From contig JACONQ010000008.1 in NCBI GenBank assembly GCA_014281115.1, forward strand, positions 1 through 64,000: 64,000 nt of DNA, in the 5' to 3' direction. Shown here in pieces: positions 1-9,990 of the stretch. The notes under the pieces are model-generated. The model was not told the origin of the DNA. It did not search any database and saw only the letters and a list, made by a program, of their open reading frames with translations. This stretch comes from Laburnicola sp. R22_1 (Eukaryota > Ascomycota > Dothideomycetes > Pleosporales > Didymosphaeriaceae). Position 1 is the stretch's first letter, and every line of letters starts with the position of its first letter. Made by a program: the position numbers and the translations under genes.

Positions 1-1360
1 TTACGTATTGCTAAGGTTAAAAGGATTCATTCCCACGGTAACACCAGCACCTAACCCTAACCCTAACCCTAACCCTAACCCTAACCCTAACCCTAACCCT
101 AACCCTAACCCTAACCCTAACCCTAACCCTAACCCTAACCCTAACCCTAACCCTAACCCTAACCCTAACCCTAACCCTAACCCTAACCCTAACCCTAACC
201 CTAACCCTAACCCTAGCCCTAAAAGCACCTCGCCTGTACTAAGACTGCGTATGCCACTACTACTCTCATTGCCTGTGCAGAGGTCGCTTGCAGAGGAGCG
301 TGGAGTTCCAGCGCCATCGGGTTTACTATCATGGTTGAGATGCCTAGGACCAGGCTTAGTGCTGGCTTTCGAATAGGAATCGCTACTGCTGGGAACTGGC
401 AGAGGCGTTGACCTGGGCGTAGGCAGTTCTGCTAATCGCTCAACCGGCTTGTGACGCTTCGTTGAACGCGTATCTTCTAGCTCTAGTTCCGGCATAACTT
501 CCCGCGCTTCCGGGTGCGTTCGTTTGCGTGTTGCTGACGGTCTGTTTGTGACGCCGAAATCGCTGAAGAGAGGTTCGTCCTGCGCTAGTAGGCTGTCTGG
601 AATGCGTCAATATGGCTTCGACTGAAATCCGCAAGAACTACTCACTAGGCTGAGCACTTTCTATAGAGAAAGTGCGCAATTTATCTGTGTCAAGATCGCC
701 ATGCTTTACAGCAATGTACTCTTCGTTGCCGGTAGACGTAGGTTGACCGCCTTCTTGGCTATTAGATACGCTGCTGGGCTGAGCGCAGATTCCACTATTG
801 TGTTCTTCGGCTTCGTCACCCTCCACAACGAGAGGCAAATCTACCGCTGATTAACGACATTGGTACTCCCATTCACTTGCATGCTTACCTCGACTAGTTC
901 CTCTGAGCAACTTGGTTATAGCCAGATCCTCTTCTGCGACGCGTAAGGGTTGGTCGGGCCGTCCTTCGTCAAGTGATTGCCCGCCAAACTGATCGTGCTC
1001 TGGGTTTTCCGATTCGGACGCACTACAGAACCCGGCAAACGCGTCTACTGGTCATATGCTAGTTAGATTCTGTTGGCTTGTGAAGATCAGGGAACAACTA
1101 TTACTATAGCTTATCGAATGCGAAGCGTCTGTAGGTAGCGAATCCAGCATTGTGAAATCATCGTTGGTGTAGAACCTCTCTCCACTATCTTGAGAGTTAA
1201 TTCCTGAACGGCTGTGCTCTGCCGTCTTGGTTATAGCCATTGATCTGGCCCTAGGTGTTAGCTTCGGCTTCGGCTTCGGTTTGCTTGCTCGAGGAACATA
1301 TGTAACGAATTTCGTAGAAAGCGGAGAGGCTACGAATGAGGTGCTGCAAGAGAAGGCCAT
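1..1360 (-). CDS. Spliced hypothetical protein, disordered, with telomere-encoded Leu-Gly repeat tail
   Basis: I do not recognise this protein. Four exons join in phase: 1360-1105, 1047-889, 840-646 and 596-1, giving about 401 residues and a TAA at 1-3. The three introns (1048-1104, 841-888, 597-645; 57, 48 and 49 bp) have GT donors (GTAATA, GTAAGC, GTGAGT) and AG acceptors; the first contains a CTAAC branch-like motif. The start chosen is ATG at 1358-1360 (MAFSCSTS); an open minus-strand stretch at 1387-1593 could be a further upstream exon. The protein is rich in Ser, Thr, Pro, Glu and Lys, has a KPKPKPK tract, and shows no domain or membrane segment that I see. Near the C-terminus, 28 telomeric hexamers are read as about 56 alternating Leu-Gly residues, followed by a short tail (GAGVTVGMNPFNLSNT). 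The splice model is inference; its phase consistency over four exons is the main support. It could instead be a gene whose original 3' end was replaced when the repeat arrived. Confidence 0.55.
51..222 (+). repeat. Telomeric-type (CCCTAA)n array, interstitial in this window
   Basis: A partial unit (51-54) precedes 28 consecutive hexamers (55-222). All are CCCTAA except unit 27 (211-216), which is CCCTAG. C-rich strand 5' to 3' on the plus strand is the orientation expected at a left chromosome end. However, 50 bp of non-telomeric sequence lie outside it at 1-50, so as given it is interstitial. The very low divergence argues for a recent origin. Confidence 0.95.
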
Positions 1361-3404
1361 TTTGTCGTAGTGAGTAGGTAACTTCTTTAGCCGCGAGGAG
1401 TGCTGAAAAAGTAGTTCTCTCTCTGAGCAGATTGCTGCTTTATATGTCGCCGTGAACGCGTAGGGGGCGCAGCGGCTAGTGCATCGGCGCTATGCGGGAT
1501 GGACGAATGGACTTGAAGACCGTCGGTATCAGCAATTCCCGAAAGGATGACGGACCGCTTTTCCAAGCGGTGTAGATAGTCTCGTCCCATCAAGAGTCAT
1601 TCTAGCTCATCTGGTTATTGGCTAGCTGATGGTTACAAACTAGTTGTCCGCGTCATTCAGCGGTTCAGGAGCCCATATTCCTGAACGAAGCTACCGATGG
1701 CCAACTTCTTCTTCGATCCCTAACTACCCCCTTTCGTCGGACAGGTCCGGTGCCGGATAACGCATGGGCGGTCCTCGCTGATGCGGACTTGTGCTGTTAG
1801 TTGATTGACCTGTGGGTCTTCTTCCGCCTCTCACAGCACGCCCTGTGCCATCTCCAAGCTACCAGCTGTCACTCTCCAGGCATTAGCCTTTGCTAGCTGC
1901 ATGACGATGTTACAGCAACGCCGTATGTCTTATGCAGGGCGGAGCATCTGGTACCATAGCGCTGACGTGGAAGGGCGGTGTTAAATGAATGCATTATGCG
2001 GGTGAACGGCCGCATCACCGGCGAGGGACTCGAGCCAGGATCAGGGACACGGTAACGGAGTGAAGGATTAGCTCAGAGCGTTCGACAGAGAGAGCGGGCG
2101 TAGGACAAGCGTATCAGAACTGAGACACTGGCGTGAGAGCTACGCATTCGTTCACTCAAAATGGAAGTTTGGAAGGGTATAGTAAGTGCTATCGGCGAGT
2201 CCGAGGCAAGGGGTTAACGGAATCTCACAAAGCCGGATGGCTAGGAGAGGCGGAGCATCCTGAGACCACGCGGACGGAATCTGTGCCTCATGCAAACGAC
2301 TGACTGTGTCATCGCCGATAGATCCAGCTCCAGATAACTAAGTCCGGATTGGCCAGCGTATTCTGTAGAAGGACCGAAGGTGGGAGGAGGTGATGCCGGG
2401 TGACCAGAGCTGAGACATGAGCGCCTTTGACCCGAAAGTGTGTCCTTCCTGGCCAGAGGGGGATGTGGATACGGTTCTGTTCATCTCCACTTGCTACGCC
2501 AACGGCAACGCTGAACCGCCAGCCGCCCGCCTCCTGACCTCTGCCCCTTGTTCGTTGCAATGCGACACTGCAACGCTATAGGCACTGCAGACACGCTATG
2601 TGTGGCGAAGTATTGTAAGACCCCGAGCGCGAGACTAGCGCCTCATGCGAGTGACCGACAGCGTCTGAGAAAGAGAACCTGTCCGGGCGTGGCGCGTGCT
2701 AACGAAGCGGATTGGAGGGCGTGTTCAAATGAAGGAGCAAGGTGCAGGAGGCGGAGTGACTAGAGCTGAGGCTACGGCATGAAATATCATGCAATCTATC
2801 TTGACGAAGACATATGTGAGACAGTGCGTTGCGAAGCACTAACGCTCCGGCGATGCTGAAGAAAAGCGAGGGGTAAACAGGCTAACCGGTTGGTACCGTG
2901 AGGGGCTAGACTGTGCGACGGGCGGGCCTCCTCCTTCGACAGCAGATATGCTCCGGGAGGGGCCAGTGTGAAAGTTAGGGGCAGAGCCTAGACAGAGAGA
3001 ATAGGAGACGTGCTCTGCTTGTAGATTCGCGACCGCTGCGTTGTGTTTGCGATGGGGGTAGAAGTCTAGAAGTGCGTAGATTGGCGGGACTCGGCATATG
3101 AGAGCATCGGGCAGCAAAGCAGTCTGACTCTTCCAAGCGGACAGCTAGGTTTGAGAAAATGCCTCATGAAGGATGGTTAGGTCGAGTGAGCAGGGGGTGG
3201 CGGATGAGCGCGGACGAGGGGTTGCAGGTGGAAGGGATGAGAGTAGAGAGCAATGAGAGGAAGAGAGGGAGGATAAATAACGGTGGAGAAGGCCTTTTAT
3301 GGCGGACGTTAGAGGTCGATTCCCTATTCAAGCGTAGTGCGAAAGCCGTACGCGAGGCCCGGATTACCCAAACAGGATGCATCCATTTCCTGATGCAGGC
3401 TTGC
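1361..3404. other. Balanced-composition DNA without a supportable gene
   Basis: About 2 kb of ordinary base composition, not RIP-mutated. Only short open frames occur (for example 1387-1593 minus, 2309-2560 minus, 2839-3117 minus, 3159-3440 plus). None shows a recognisable domain, and I found no convincing splice chain. The 1387-1593 frame lies just upstream of the 1-1360 gene on the same strand and might be an exon of it. Composition changes sharply to AT-rich near 3410. Confidence 0.4.
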
Positions 3405-3466
3405 CGTTGGATTTTTTACTATTCTAATTATTATAAATAATATAAGTTAATATATTAATAGGTATA
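3405..3466 (+). repeat. Family A repeat fragment, left flank of the first pogo insertion
   Basis: Matches the internal segment of family A (see 34532-35650) beginning at AATAATATAAGTTAATATAT. It continues after the transposon at 5316-5438, so the TA-targeting element inserted into this copy. Heavily AT-enriched. Confidence 0.7.
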
Positions 3467-5315
3467 ATGTATTCTATTAGTGAGCCGGCTATATTAGTAG
3501 GCCGGCCACTTTTCCTTAGCACAACTAACACTTTAGTAACTTTAATATATCTTTATAACATAATACAATATTAGTTAACTAAGAAGGTAGAATTAATCTT
3601 GCTCTTAAGGTCTATACTTCTAGCTAAATTTAAAGCCTATAACGCGCAACTGCTGTCTTTAATAATAAACACTAGCGCCTCTCTAATTAGCTTTATAAAA
3701 TCACTCTACGCGCCTAAACTTAACTAGAAATTTAGAAACTTACTATAACTAAAGTGTAGACAATTGTCTAATATATTCTTAATCTTAATTCGCGAGAATT
3801 TGCGCCCTGGCTGTGCGAGGTAGAAGATATAGCCGACAAACTACTAGGTATACGTAGTGGCCAGTCTATTAGTAAGCGCTAGACTAAGCGCTTTATAACG
3901 CGCTTAGCTAAGCTTAAATAGCCTTTAATTAAGCTAAAGACCGCTAGAGAATACTCTAGGAGAATCTAGAGATAATTAGCGCGTGGTTTAAGCTAGTAGA
4001 GAATACTAAAGCTAAGTATAGCGTCTATAATGATAATATATATAACTTTAATAAGACTAGCTTCTAGATAGATGTTATTAGCTTAATAAAGATTATTAGA
4101 GGCGCAGAGAGACGTGCTTAACCTAAGCTTATTTAGCTAGGTAATTGCGAGTAGGTTACTATTATCTAGAGTATTTGCGCTACTAGGTATATAACTTTAC
4201 CTTTTATTATCTATAAAGAACGCGTCTATATTTCTGTGCAATATAAGGAGACAGATATACCGCACAATTAGAAGCTCTTAGTCTCTAAGAATAGCTAGAC
4301 TAACAACGTGCTTAGTCTAGAGTAGTTAAAGCATTTTAACGCGCATATAAAGGCGCGCTAGGTAGGGGGGGTATAGGCTGCTTATTTTAGACGGCTATAA
4401 GAGCCACCTTAATTAGGATTTTAAGGACTACTACCTTAAAAATAAGATTCTTACCCTCTACATACTACCTTACTTATTGCATATCCTCTAGCCACTTAAT
4501 ATAGTCTACTTCTTACTATTAAAGCGTAAGTACTCTTAGCGTATTAGAGACTTAGCATATAGGTGCGTCTTCTACATTAATAAGAAAGGCTTCCTCCTAG
4601 CCTTTAAAGACGCGTTTTTTAATATGTTTATAGAGGAAAACTATTATAAGGCCTTTAAGGTATTAGGCCTCATTCCTATTAACGCGTAGGTAGTATTAGA
4701 TCGCCTTAAAGTATAGCTGCGTACTCTACTAGCACTCCTAATATAGAAGACGCTATAGTAATTAAAAACACTAAGTAATACGCATAAGTTTGGATTCTAG
4801 TTAAAGCTAGTAAGTAACTCCTTTACTTAATTGCCTATTATAGCTTAGGCTGGCTTCTCTTAGCTTATAAAAGGTAGTAAACTTATACTATATTAAAACG
4901 CTCTTTTAACCGCGTATATTTATGAGCTTAAGGAGTAATTAGTAGTAATAACTAAGCGGAAATTACGTAAAAGAAAGCGGATCTAGTAGAGTAGGACTAA
5001 AGAGTATAGAACTATAGCAGCGTAGGTAGCTACTAAGACGTTGTAGGCACCTTAGCGATTAAAGAAGGCTTGTAGTAGTAGTAATTAAGAAAGAGCCTAA
5101 CTAGCTCTACAGCGCTATAGAAACTATAAGGAAACTAAATATAACGCGCAAATATATAAAAAAGATATAAAGGTATTTTCTAAATTAGATATAAGCACAA
5201 CGTATATAGGCTCCTTATTTAATAGCAATAAAATTAAAGAATTATATTATAAGTTAGTCATGCTAAGGAAAAGTGGCCGGCTCACTAATATGGCCGGCTT
5301 ACTAATAGAATACGT
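3467..5315 (+). mobile_element. Fot1/pogo-like DNA transposon no. 1 (TIRs plus TA duplication)
   Basis: Terminal inverted repeats of about 55 bp: the left arm starts ATGTATTCTATTAGTGAGCC at 3467 and the right arm, read on the minus strand from 5315, starts ACGTATTCTATTAGTAAGCC. The arms differ by transitions only. TA flanks both sides (3465-3466 and 5316-5317). The length, 1849 bp, is typical of Fot1-class elements of ascomycetes. The element sits inside a copy of repeat family A (3405-3466 continuing at 5316-5438). Confidence 0.92.
3600..5250 (+). pseudogene. Fot1/pogo-like transposase, RIP-inactivated
   Basis: Plus-strand reading shows the CENP-B/Tc5-type HTH region near 3790-3920 (residues like LRE-FAPWLCEVEDIADKLLG). 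It also shows the first catalytic region near 4030-4060 (IYNFNKTSF, where the family has NFDETGF) and the second at about 4385-4410 (LDGYKSH, family LDGHGSH). Many TAG/TAA codons interrupt the frame. The first catalytic Asp reads as Asn, a G-to-A change compatible with RIP. DDE_1 transposases cut and paste at TA sites. The exact start is not resolvable. Clearly non-functional. Confidence 0.75.
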
Positions 5316-5438
5316 TATACTACTTTATAAATAAATAAAAATAATATATATTAGATATACTATTACTCTATTACTATATTAAAATTATTCTTAATAAAGC
5401 TTTTATTACTATCTTTATTTCTTTATATCTTACTATTA
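5316..5438 (+). repeat. Family A repeat fragment, right flank of the first pogo insertion
   Basis: Continuation of the copy interrupted at 3466. It includes the segment resembling AGATATACTATTACTCTATT of other copies, then breaks off at a reverse-oriented copy. Confidence 0.65.
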
Positions 5439-6497
5439 GTCAGCTTACTAAATATTTTTTATCCTTTTTTAGTTTAAGATTAAAGTAAATCAAAATAGAA
5501 GATTATTATATACTACGTATAGCACTTAATTTTAATTAAAGACTAATCTTAAATACCTTAATAATTTTATACTTTATAAGCTTCTAATTTTAATATAAAG
5601 CTTATTTATAATATATATAGTATACTTAGCTTATTACTACTACTATTATTAGTTATTTACACTTCCTACTACGTAGTGTACTTACTTAAATAAGCTAACT
5701 TAATAATAATAATAGTAATAATAGCTAAAAGAATCTTATAAATTTATATAATACTCTTATTACACTAAAGCTTATTAATAAATACCTTATTTTTACCTTT
5801 TACCTTTCCTTTTAGATTCTATTACTAATAAGAAGTATTTATATTTTCTAGAGTAAAAATTTAACCTTATAGTTTTTTATAAACTAGATAAGCTACTAAC
5901 CTAACTAGTATACTAAAACTACCTTATAGATAGTTAAGTATATTTACCTCTTACACTAAATAAGTATCTAATAAATAATTTAAAACTTTAGCATAGCTAT
6001 CTTAATAGTAATAGTATAAATTTTTAATATACACTTTTCTATAATAGTAAGTATATTAGTGTTAGATAATTTAGAATTAATACTTAAGTAGATAATAGGA
6101 TATAGAGAAATAGAAATAGTAATAAGAAATTTATTAAGAATAACTTTAATAAAGTAATAAAGTAATAGTATATTTAGTATATATTACTCTTATTTACTTA
6201 TTAAGTAGTATATACTTATTAGTATATTAACTTATATTATTTATAATAATTAGAATAGTAAAGAATAACGATAAATAACTATAGTATAACTATACTAAAG
6301 TCTTATTGTCCCTAAAGTTCTAAGTAGGCTTTTTATAAGAATTTTACTTATAAAAGCTGCGCTAAAACTACTAAGCTTACTTAGTAGTTTAAATACACTT
6401 TTTTAATTACTAAGTAGGGGCTCTACTTTTTAATTATATTATTTAAGATAAAAGCCTTTATTATTCTACCCCTAAATAGTTAATTTAATAATATATA
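5439..6497 (-). repeat. Family A repeat, near full-length, reverse copy
   Basis: Read on the minus strand this begins near 6497 with the decayed family start (TAGGGGTAGAATAATAAAGG) and ends near 5439 with AAGCTGAC, a RIP version of the terminal AAGCCGAC. Coding-like content seen in better-kept copies is destroyed here. Confidence 0.8.
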
Positions 6498-6501
6498 TAC
6501 C

Positions 6502-7199
6502 TTACTATTTACTTAAGTATTAACTTTAAACTATCTAATACTAATATACTTACTATTATAAAAAGTATATACTAAAAATTTATAATTTTATTATTAAGGT
6601 AGTTATAATAGAGTTTTATTCTATTTATTAAATATTTATTTAGTATAAGAGGTAGGTATAATTAACTATTTATAAGGTAGTCCTAGTATACTAGTTAGAT
6701 TAGTAGCTTATTTAGTTTATAAAGGACTATAAAGTTAAATTTCTACTTTAGTAGATATAATTAGTTCTTATTAGTAACTAAATCTAAAAGAGACGTAAAA
6801 AGTAAAGAATAAGGTATATATTAATAAGCTTTAATATAATAAAAGTATTATATAAATTTATAAGATTCTTTTAGCTATTATTACTATTATTACTATTAAA
6901 TTAGCTTATCTAAGTAAGTATACTACTATATATAGTAGCGTAAGTATAGATAACTAATAATAATAATAGTAATAAGCTAGATATACTATATACACTATAA
7001 GTAAATTTTATATTAGGGCTAAAAGCTTATAAATATTAGGAGTGTAAGTAAGTTTAAACTATTATTACGTTATTAAGGTATTTAAAATTAGTCTTTAATT
7101 AAAATTAAATACTATATATAGTAGTATATAATAACCTTCTATCTTAACCTACTTTAACTTTAAACTAAAAAAGGTTAAAAAGGTATTTAGTAAGCTAAC
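6502..7199 (+). repeat. Family A repeat, 5'-truncated forward copy
   Basis: Aligns by eye with the second two-thirds of family A, from the segment TTTACTTAAGTATTAAC (better copy: CTACTTAAGCATTAACC) to the terminal AGTAAGCTAAC. It lies head-on against the reverse copy at 5439-6497. Confidence 0.75.
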
Positions 7200-7885
7200 A
7201 AATATTTTACTATAACTTATTATATTATACTTTAAGACTTAAACTTATAAATTAAAGACTTTTAGTAATTTTCTAAGCTACTATTAAATTTAATATAGCT
7301 AAGTTAGGTAATATAGTTTATATAAACTTACTTACTTTCTTAAGTACTTTTAAAAAGTTATCTTAATATACTATTTATTCTAATTCTAATTATATACTAT
7401 TTTATATTTTATACTATAAGTCTATTTTTTTACTTAAAGTTTTACTAGAGTATATAAACTTTTTACTACTAAACACTCTATATAAAATATTAACTAGAGG
7501 ACTATAGTCTAATAGAAAGACACTTACTTTCTTTAAATATAGCTAGACTTTAGATTCTTGCCTCTTTTTAGTGTGCACTATAGTCTAGGAAACTAGACTT
7601 ATAAGATTAGTTAGATATTTATAGATTCTAGATTACTATAAGGATTATTATAAAAGATTTATATTTAAGTTATAGTAAGCCTAATACTCTTTTCTTTATT
7701 TTTTTATTTTTTAGAGAAGTGATTATACTTTATTAGCTTTCTAGAGTGGGCTATTAGTTAACCTTTTGTTGTCTTTGTGATTCTGTTATTAGTTTTATGG
7801 TTAGACGAGAGTTTTGGAGCCAGGGTTAGACCGTAAACAAGGGAACATAGCCAAATCCCTAAGGATAATAAGAGCCCTATTAACA
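7200..7885. other. AT-rich to normal-composition boundary, no gene
   Basis: Degenerate AT-rich DNA with nothing recognisable until about 7730. From there composition returns to normal on entering the gene island. I see no transposon border here. Confidence 0.4.
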
Positions 7886-8072
7886 CTAGCTCCCCCTATT
7901 ACTTCTTTCTGCTTCTGGTTGGAGAAGACGTTTACCACCATTGGATTCTGCAGCCAGCAGAAGCATCGCGAGATGCCCCTTCAGTTCGAGTAGCTGCAAT
8001 CTTTTCAAGAAGTTGGGAGCAACAGCTGAATTCCGGTGCGAAAAGTACGCACTAATTTTCAAAGGAGCAGCA

Positions 8073-9297
8073 TCAATCTTTCGTCCTCCCTGGACCAAAG
8101 TCAGGAACACCTCCAAGCGAACCGAGAATATCTCCGACGTAGTTGGACGGTTTCACCCCATCTGTGAAACGGTCTGACCATTCACTTCGAATTGTCTGGA
8201 CGATTTTCATACCGACAAGGAATAGATTGCGCAGCGCCAGCTCGAAGCCACCGTGGCTTGTGTGGAGCGGTATGGGGGGAATGCTCCCAATAATCGGAGG
8301 CTGGTCAAAGTTTGAACCACTACGAAGAATGATGATTCGAGAATAGTCTATCCGGTTCGACATAGCACTGCGGAGTAAAGCTGCTAATGTCGCCGTGTCT
8401 TCTTGTGCTGTTACGGTATAGCGACCGGCTCCGTTTGTGAATAGCTTCACCGTGTTTTCAAACGCTTCACATAGCTTGTGGCCGTGAAAGAACACGTTGG
8501 AAGACGCAACGTCTCCGGCGATGACTGAGGGAGGCTTTGTTGCAGCATCGAAGACGCCGCTGGGAGAATTGGAAAACATTTCTCGGTACGAACAAACGGA
8601 CTCCGAATCTTCCAGTGGTACGCTCTCGGCGAATTTGAGGGCAATCTGGCGAAGATCTTCGTTGACCTCGAAGACTTCGGTGCCATAAATGATGGGAGGG
8701 TAAATGTTCGGATTAGCTGAACCTTGAGGCAGGTAGCCGGTTTTCCAATCTGCTGGAATTTCCCGGGCGTCAAACTCGTACTGAAGATCAACCTGGACAG
8801 CATACCGAGCGATTGAGATACTTCCCAAGCTGCCGTACTTCGGACTGATACCCGCGATGCCTGCAATTACGAAGTACGCGCGGCTGAGGTCGAAGATGGG
8901 TGACGCAAGAAATGCGGATAGCGAAAGCGCAGCATTAAGCACTGCTGAGTTGTTAGCATTAAGAAAAGCAATGGGACCTTCAGATCCATACGGGACTCTC
9001 CGGTCGTGATATGGCAGACCTCTCCGTCTTCGGAATGGCTGACAAAGGGATGCCTCGGAGAAAGGCCGGGGATGGTTCGGCGGACGTCGAGATTGAGAAG
9101 CTCTGGCGCAGAGTCCCAAATATCGGCCTCCTCTTTGAACTAGATATATTGTTAGAATGGTACTGTGTGGGTATGCGCCTGAGTTAGACACTAACCATGC
9201 TAATTATGACCACCCTGGGACAGATTTTCGTAGGTGGCGCTACGAGGCTTGCCACAGGTACCTCCTCTTCCGATCCGCCGATATTTGTTGCCGTCAT
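8073..9297 (-). CDS. NUP-family purine nucleoside permease / phosphorylase-like protein
   Basis: Three exons, 9297-9196, 9139-8992 and 8944-8073, join in phase to about 373 residues. Intron 1 (9140-9195, 56 bp) starts GTTAGT, contains CTAAC and ends CTAG. Intron 2 (8945-8991, 47 bp) starts GTATGG, contains GCTAAC and ends CAG. Splicing restores the family's N-terminal core in order: PRVVIISM, FKEEADIW, TIPGLSPRHP, EVCHITTGES, then YFVIAGIAGISPKYGSLGSI, VQVDLQYEFDAREIP and TGYLPQGSANPN. This is the NUP family (Pfam PF06516), named for a Candida purine nucleoside permease and distantly related to nucleoside phosphorylases; membrane segments are not obvious, so an enzyme-like role is possible. 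The start at 9297 gives MTATNIGG; an in-frame ATG at 9408 would add 37 residues. No signal peptide is clear. It is divergent from the NLR gene with about 0.7 kb between. No in-frame stops; looks intact. Confidence 0.85.
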
Positions 9298-9990
9298 GTT
9301 CAACGCAACCCGGTGTTCCTCCAAGCGTGGTAGGTATACAATGTGCGCCCGTACTATGAATTCGATACGGGTTCGAGTTGTTGCAAAGGTAATTTCAGGT
9401 GAGCGCACCCGTCCGGAGATGTTCGCGTGGCGAAAATGCTGATCGATATGGCAAAAGGAGCTTCAGCCTGGTTCGATCTTTCAATGCACTTTTTCAAGAA
9501 CAGGAGATAGGTTGTCACAAAAATACGCGGAAATCGTCACGCCACGACACGCATCGAGGCATTTCCTCATCATGCCATCAGCCCACCAATAGCTTGATAT
9601 TGGTGGCGCTGAGTGTGGCTGAAATCCAACCACTGAGATGCAACCAATTTGGTTTCCTGCAGCGAAACCATCTAAAAATGGCGTTTCGGGATTCAGCTAT
9701 GGCTTGTGGACTGAACGAAAGCTCATGCGTATCCGGGTTCATAGGGCACGGCTCCGCCCATCGGGTACTATCGCAGCGACCCACATTTTCTCAACCCTAG
9801 GAAACGCAGCTTCCTGACCCCCTGTGTTCTTACCATCGAGACCTACATTAGTGTCCGAAAAGATGTCCATCGAGGATGTCGCTGCGTAATAATAGCGTTA
9901 GCCTAAGTAGTCCAGTTTCCAGAGACAGAACGGTACGAAATACTTGACAAAATGTGAAGACAATAATGATGCCCGCTAATCAGCAGATAG
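9298..9990. other. Divergent intergenic region between NUP-like gene and NLR
   Basis: Normal-composition DNA holding the upstream regions of both divergent genes. An open frame of 133 codons (9399-9800, plus) and a reverse one inside it (9578-9784) show no recognisable domain. The missing first exon(s) of the NLR probably lie in the last part: AG at 9989-9990 after GCTAATCAGCAG looks like a splice acceptor. Confidence 0.5.

Noticed and set aside
8..376. 122-codon plus-strand open frame with Asn-Pro repeats
   Set aside because: Any frame through CCCTAA repeats is open. This is the antisense reading of the array; the minus-strand spliced model has phase-consistent introns, this one does not.
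8143..8866. Open frames on both strands over the NUP-like gene
   Set aside because: Shadow frames of the NUP coding sequence, which alone gives a recognisable family match.
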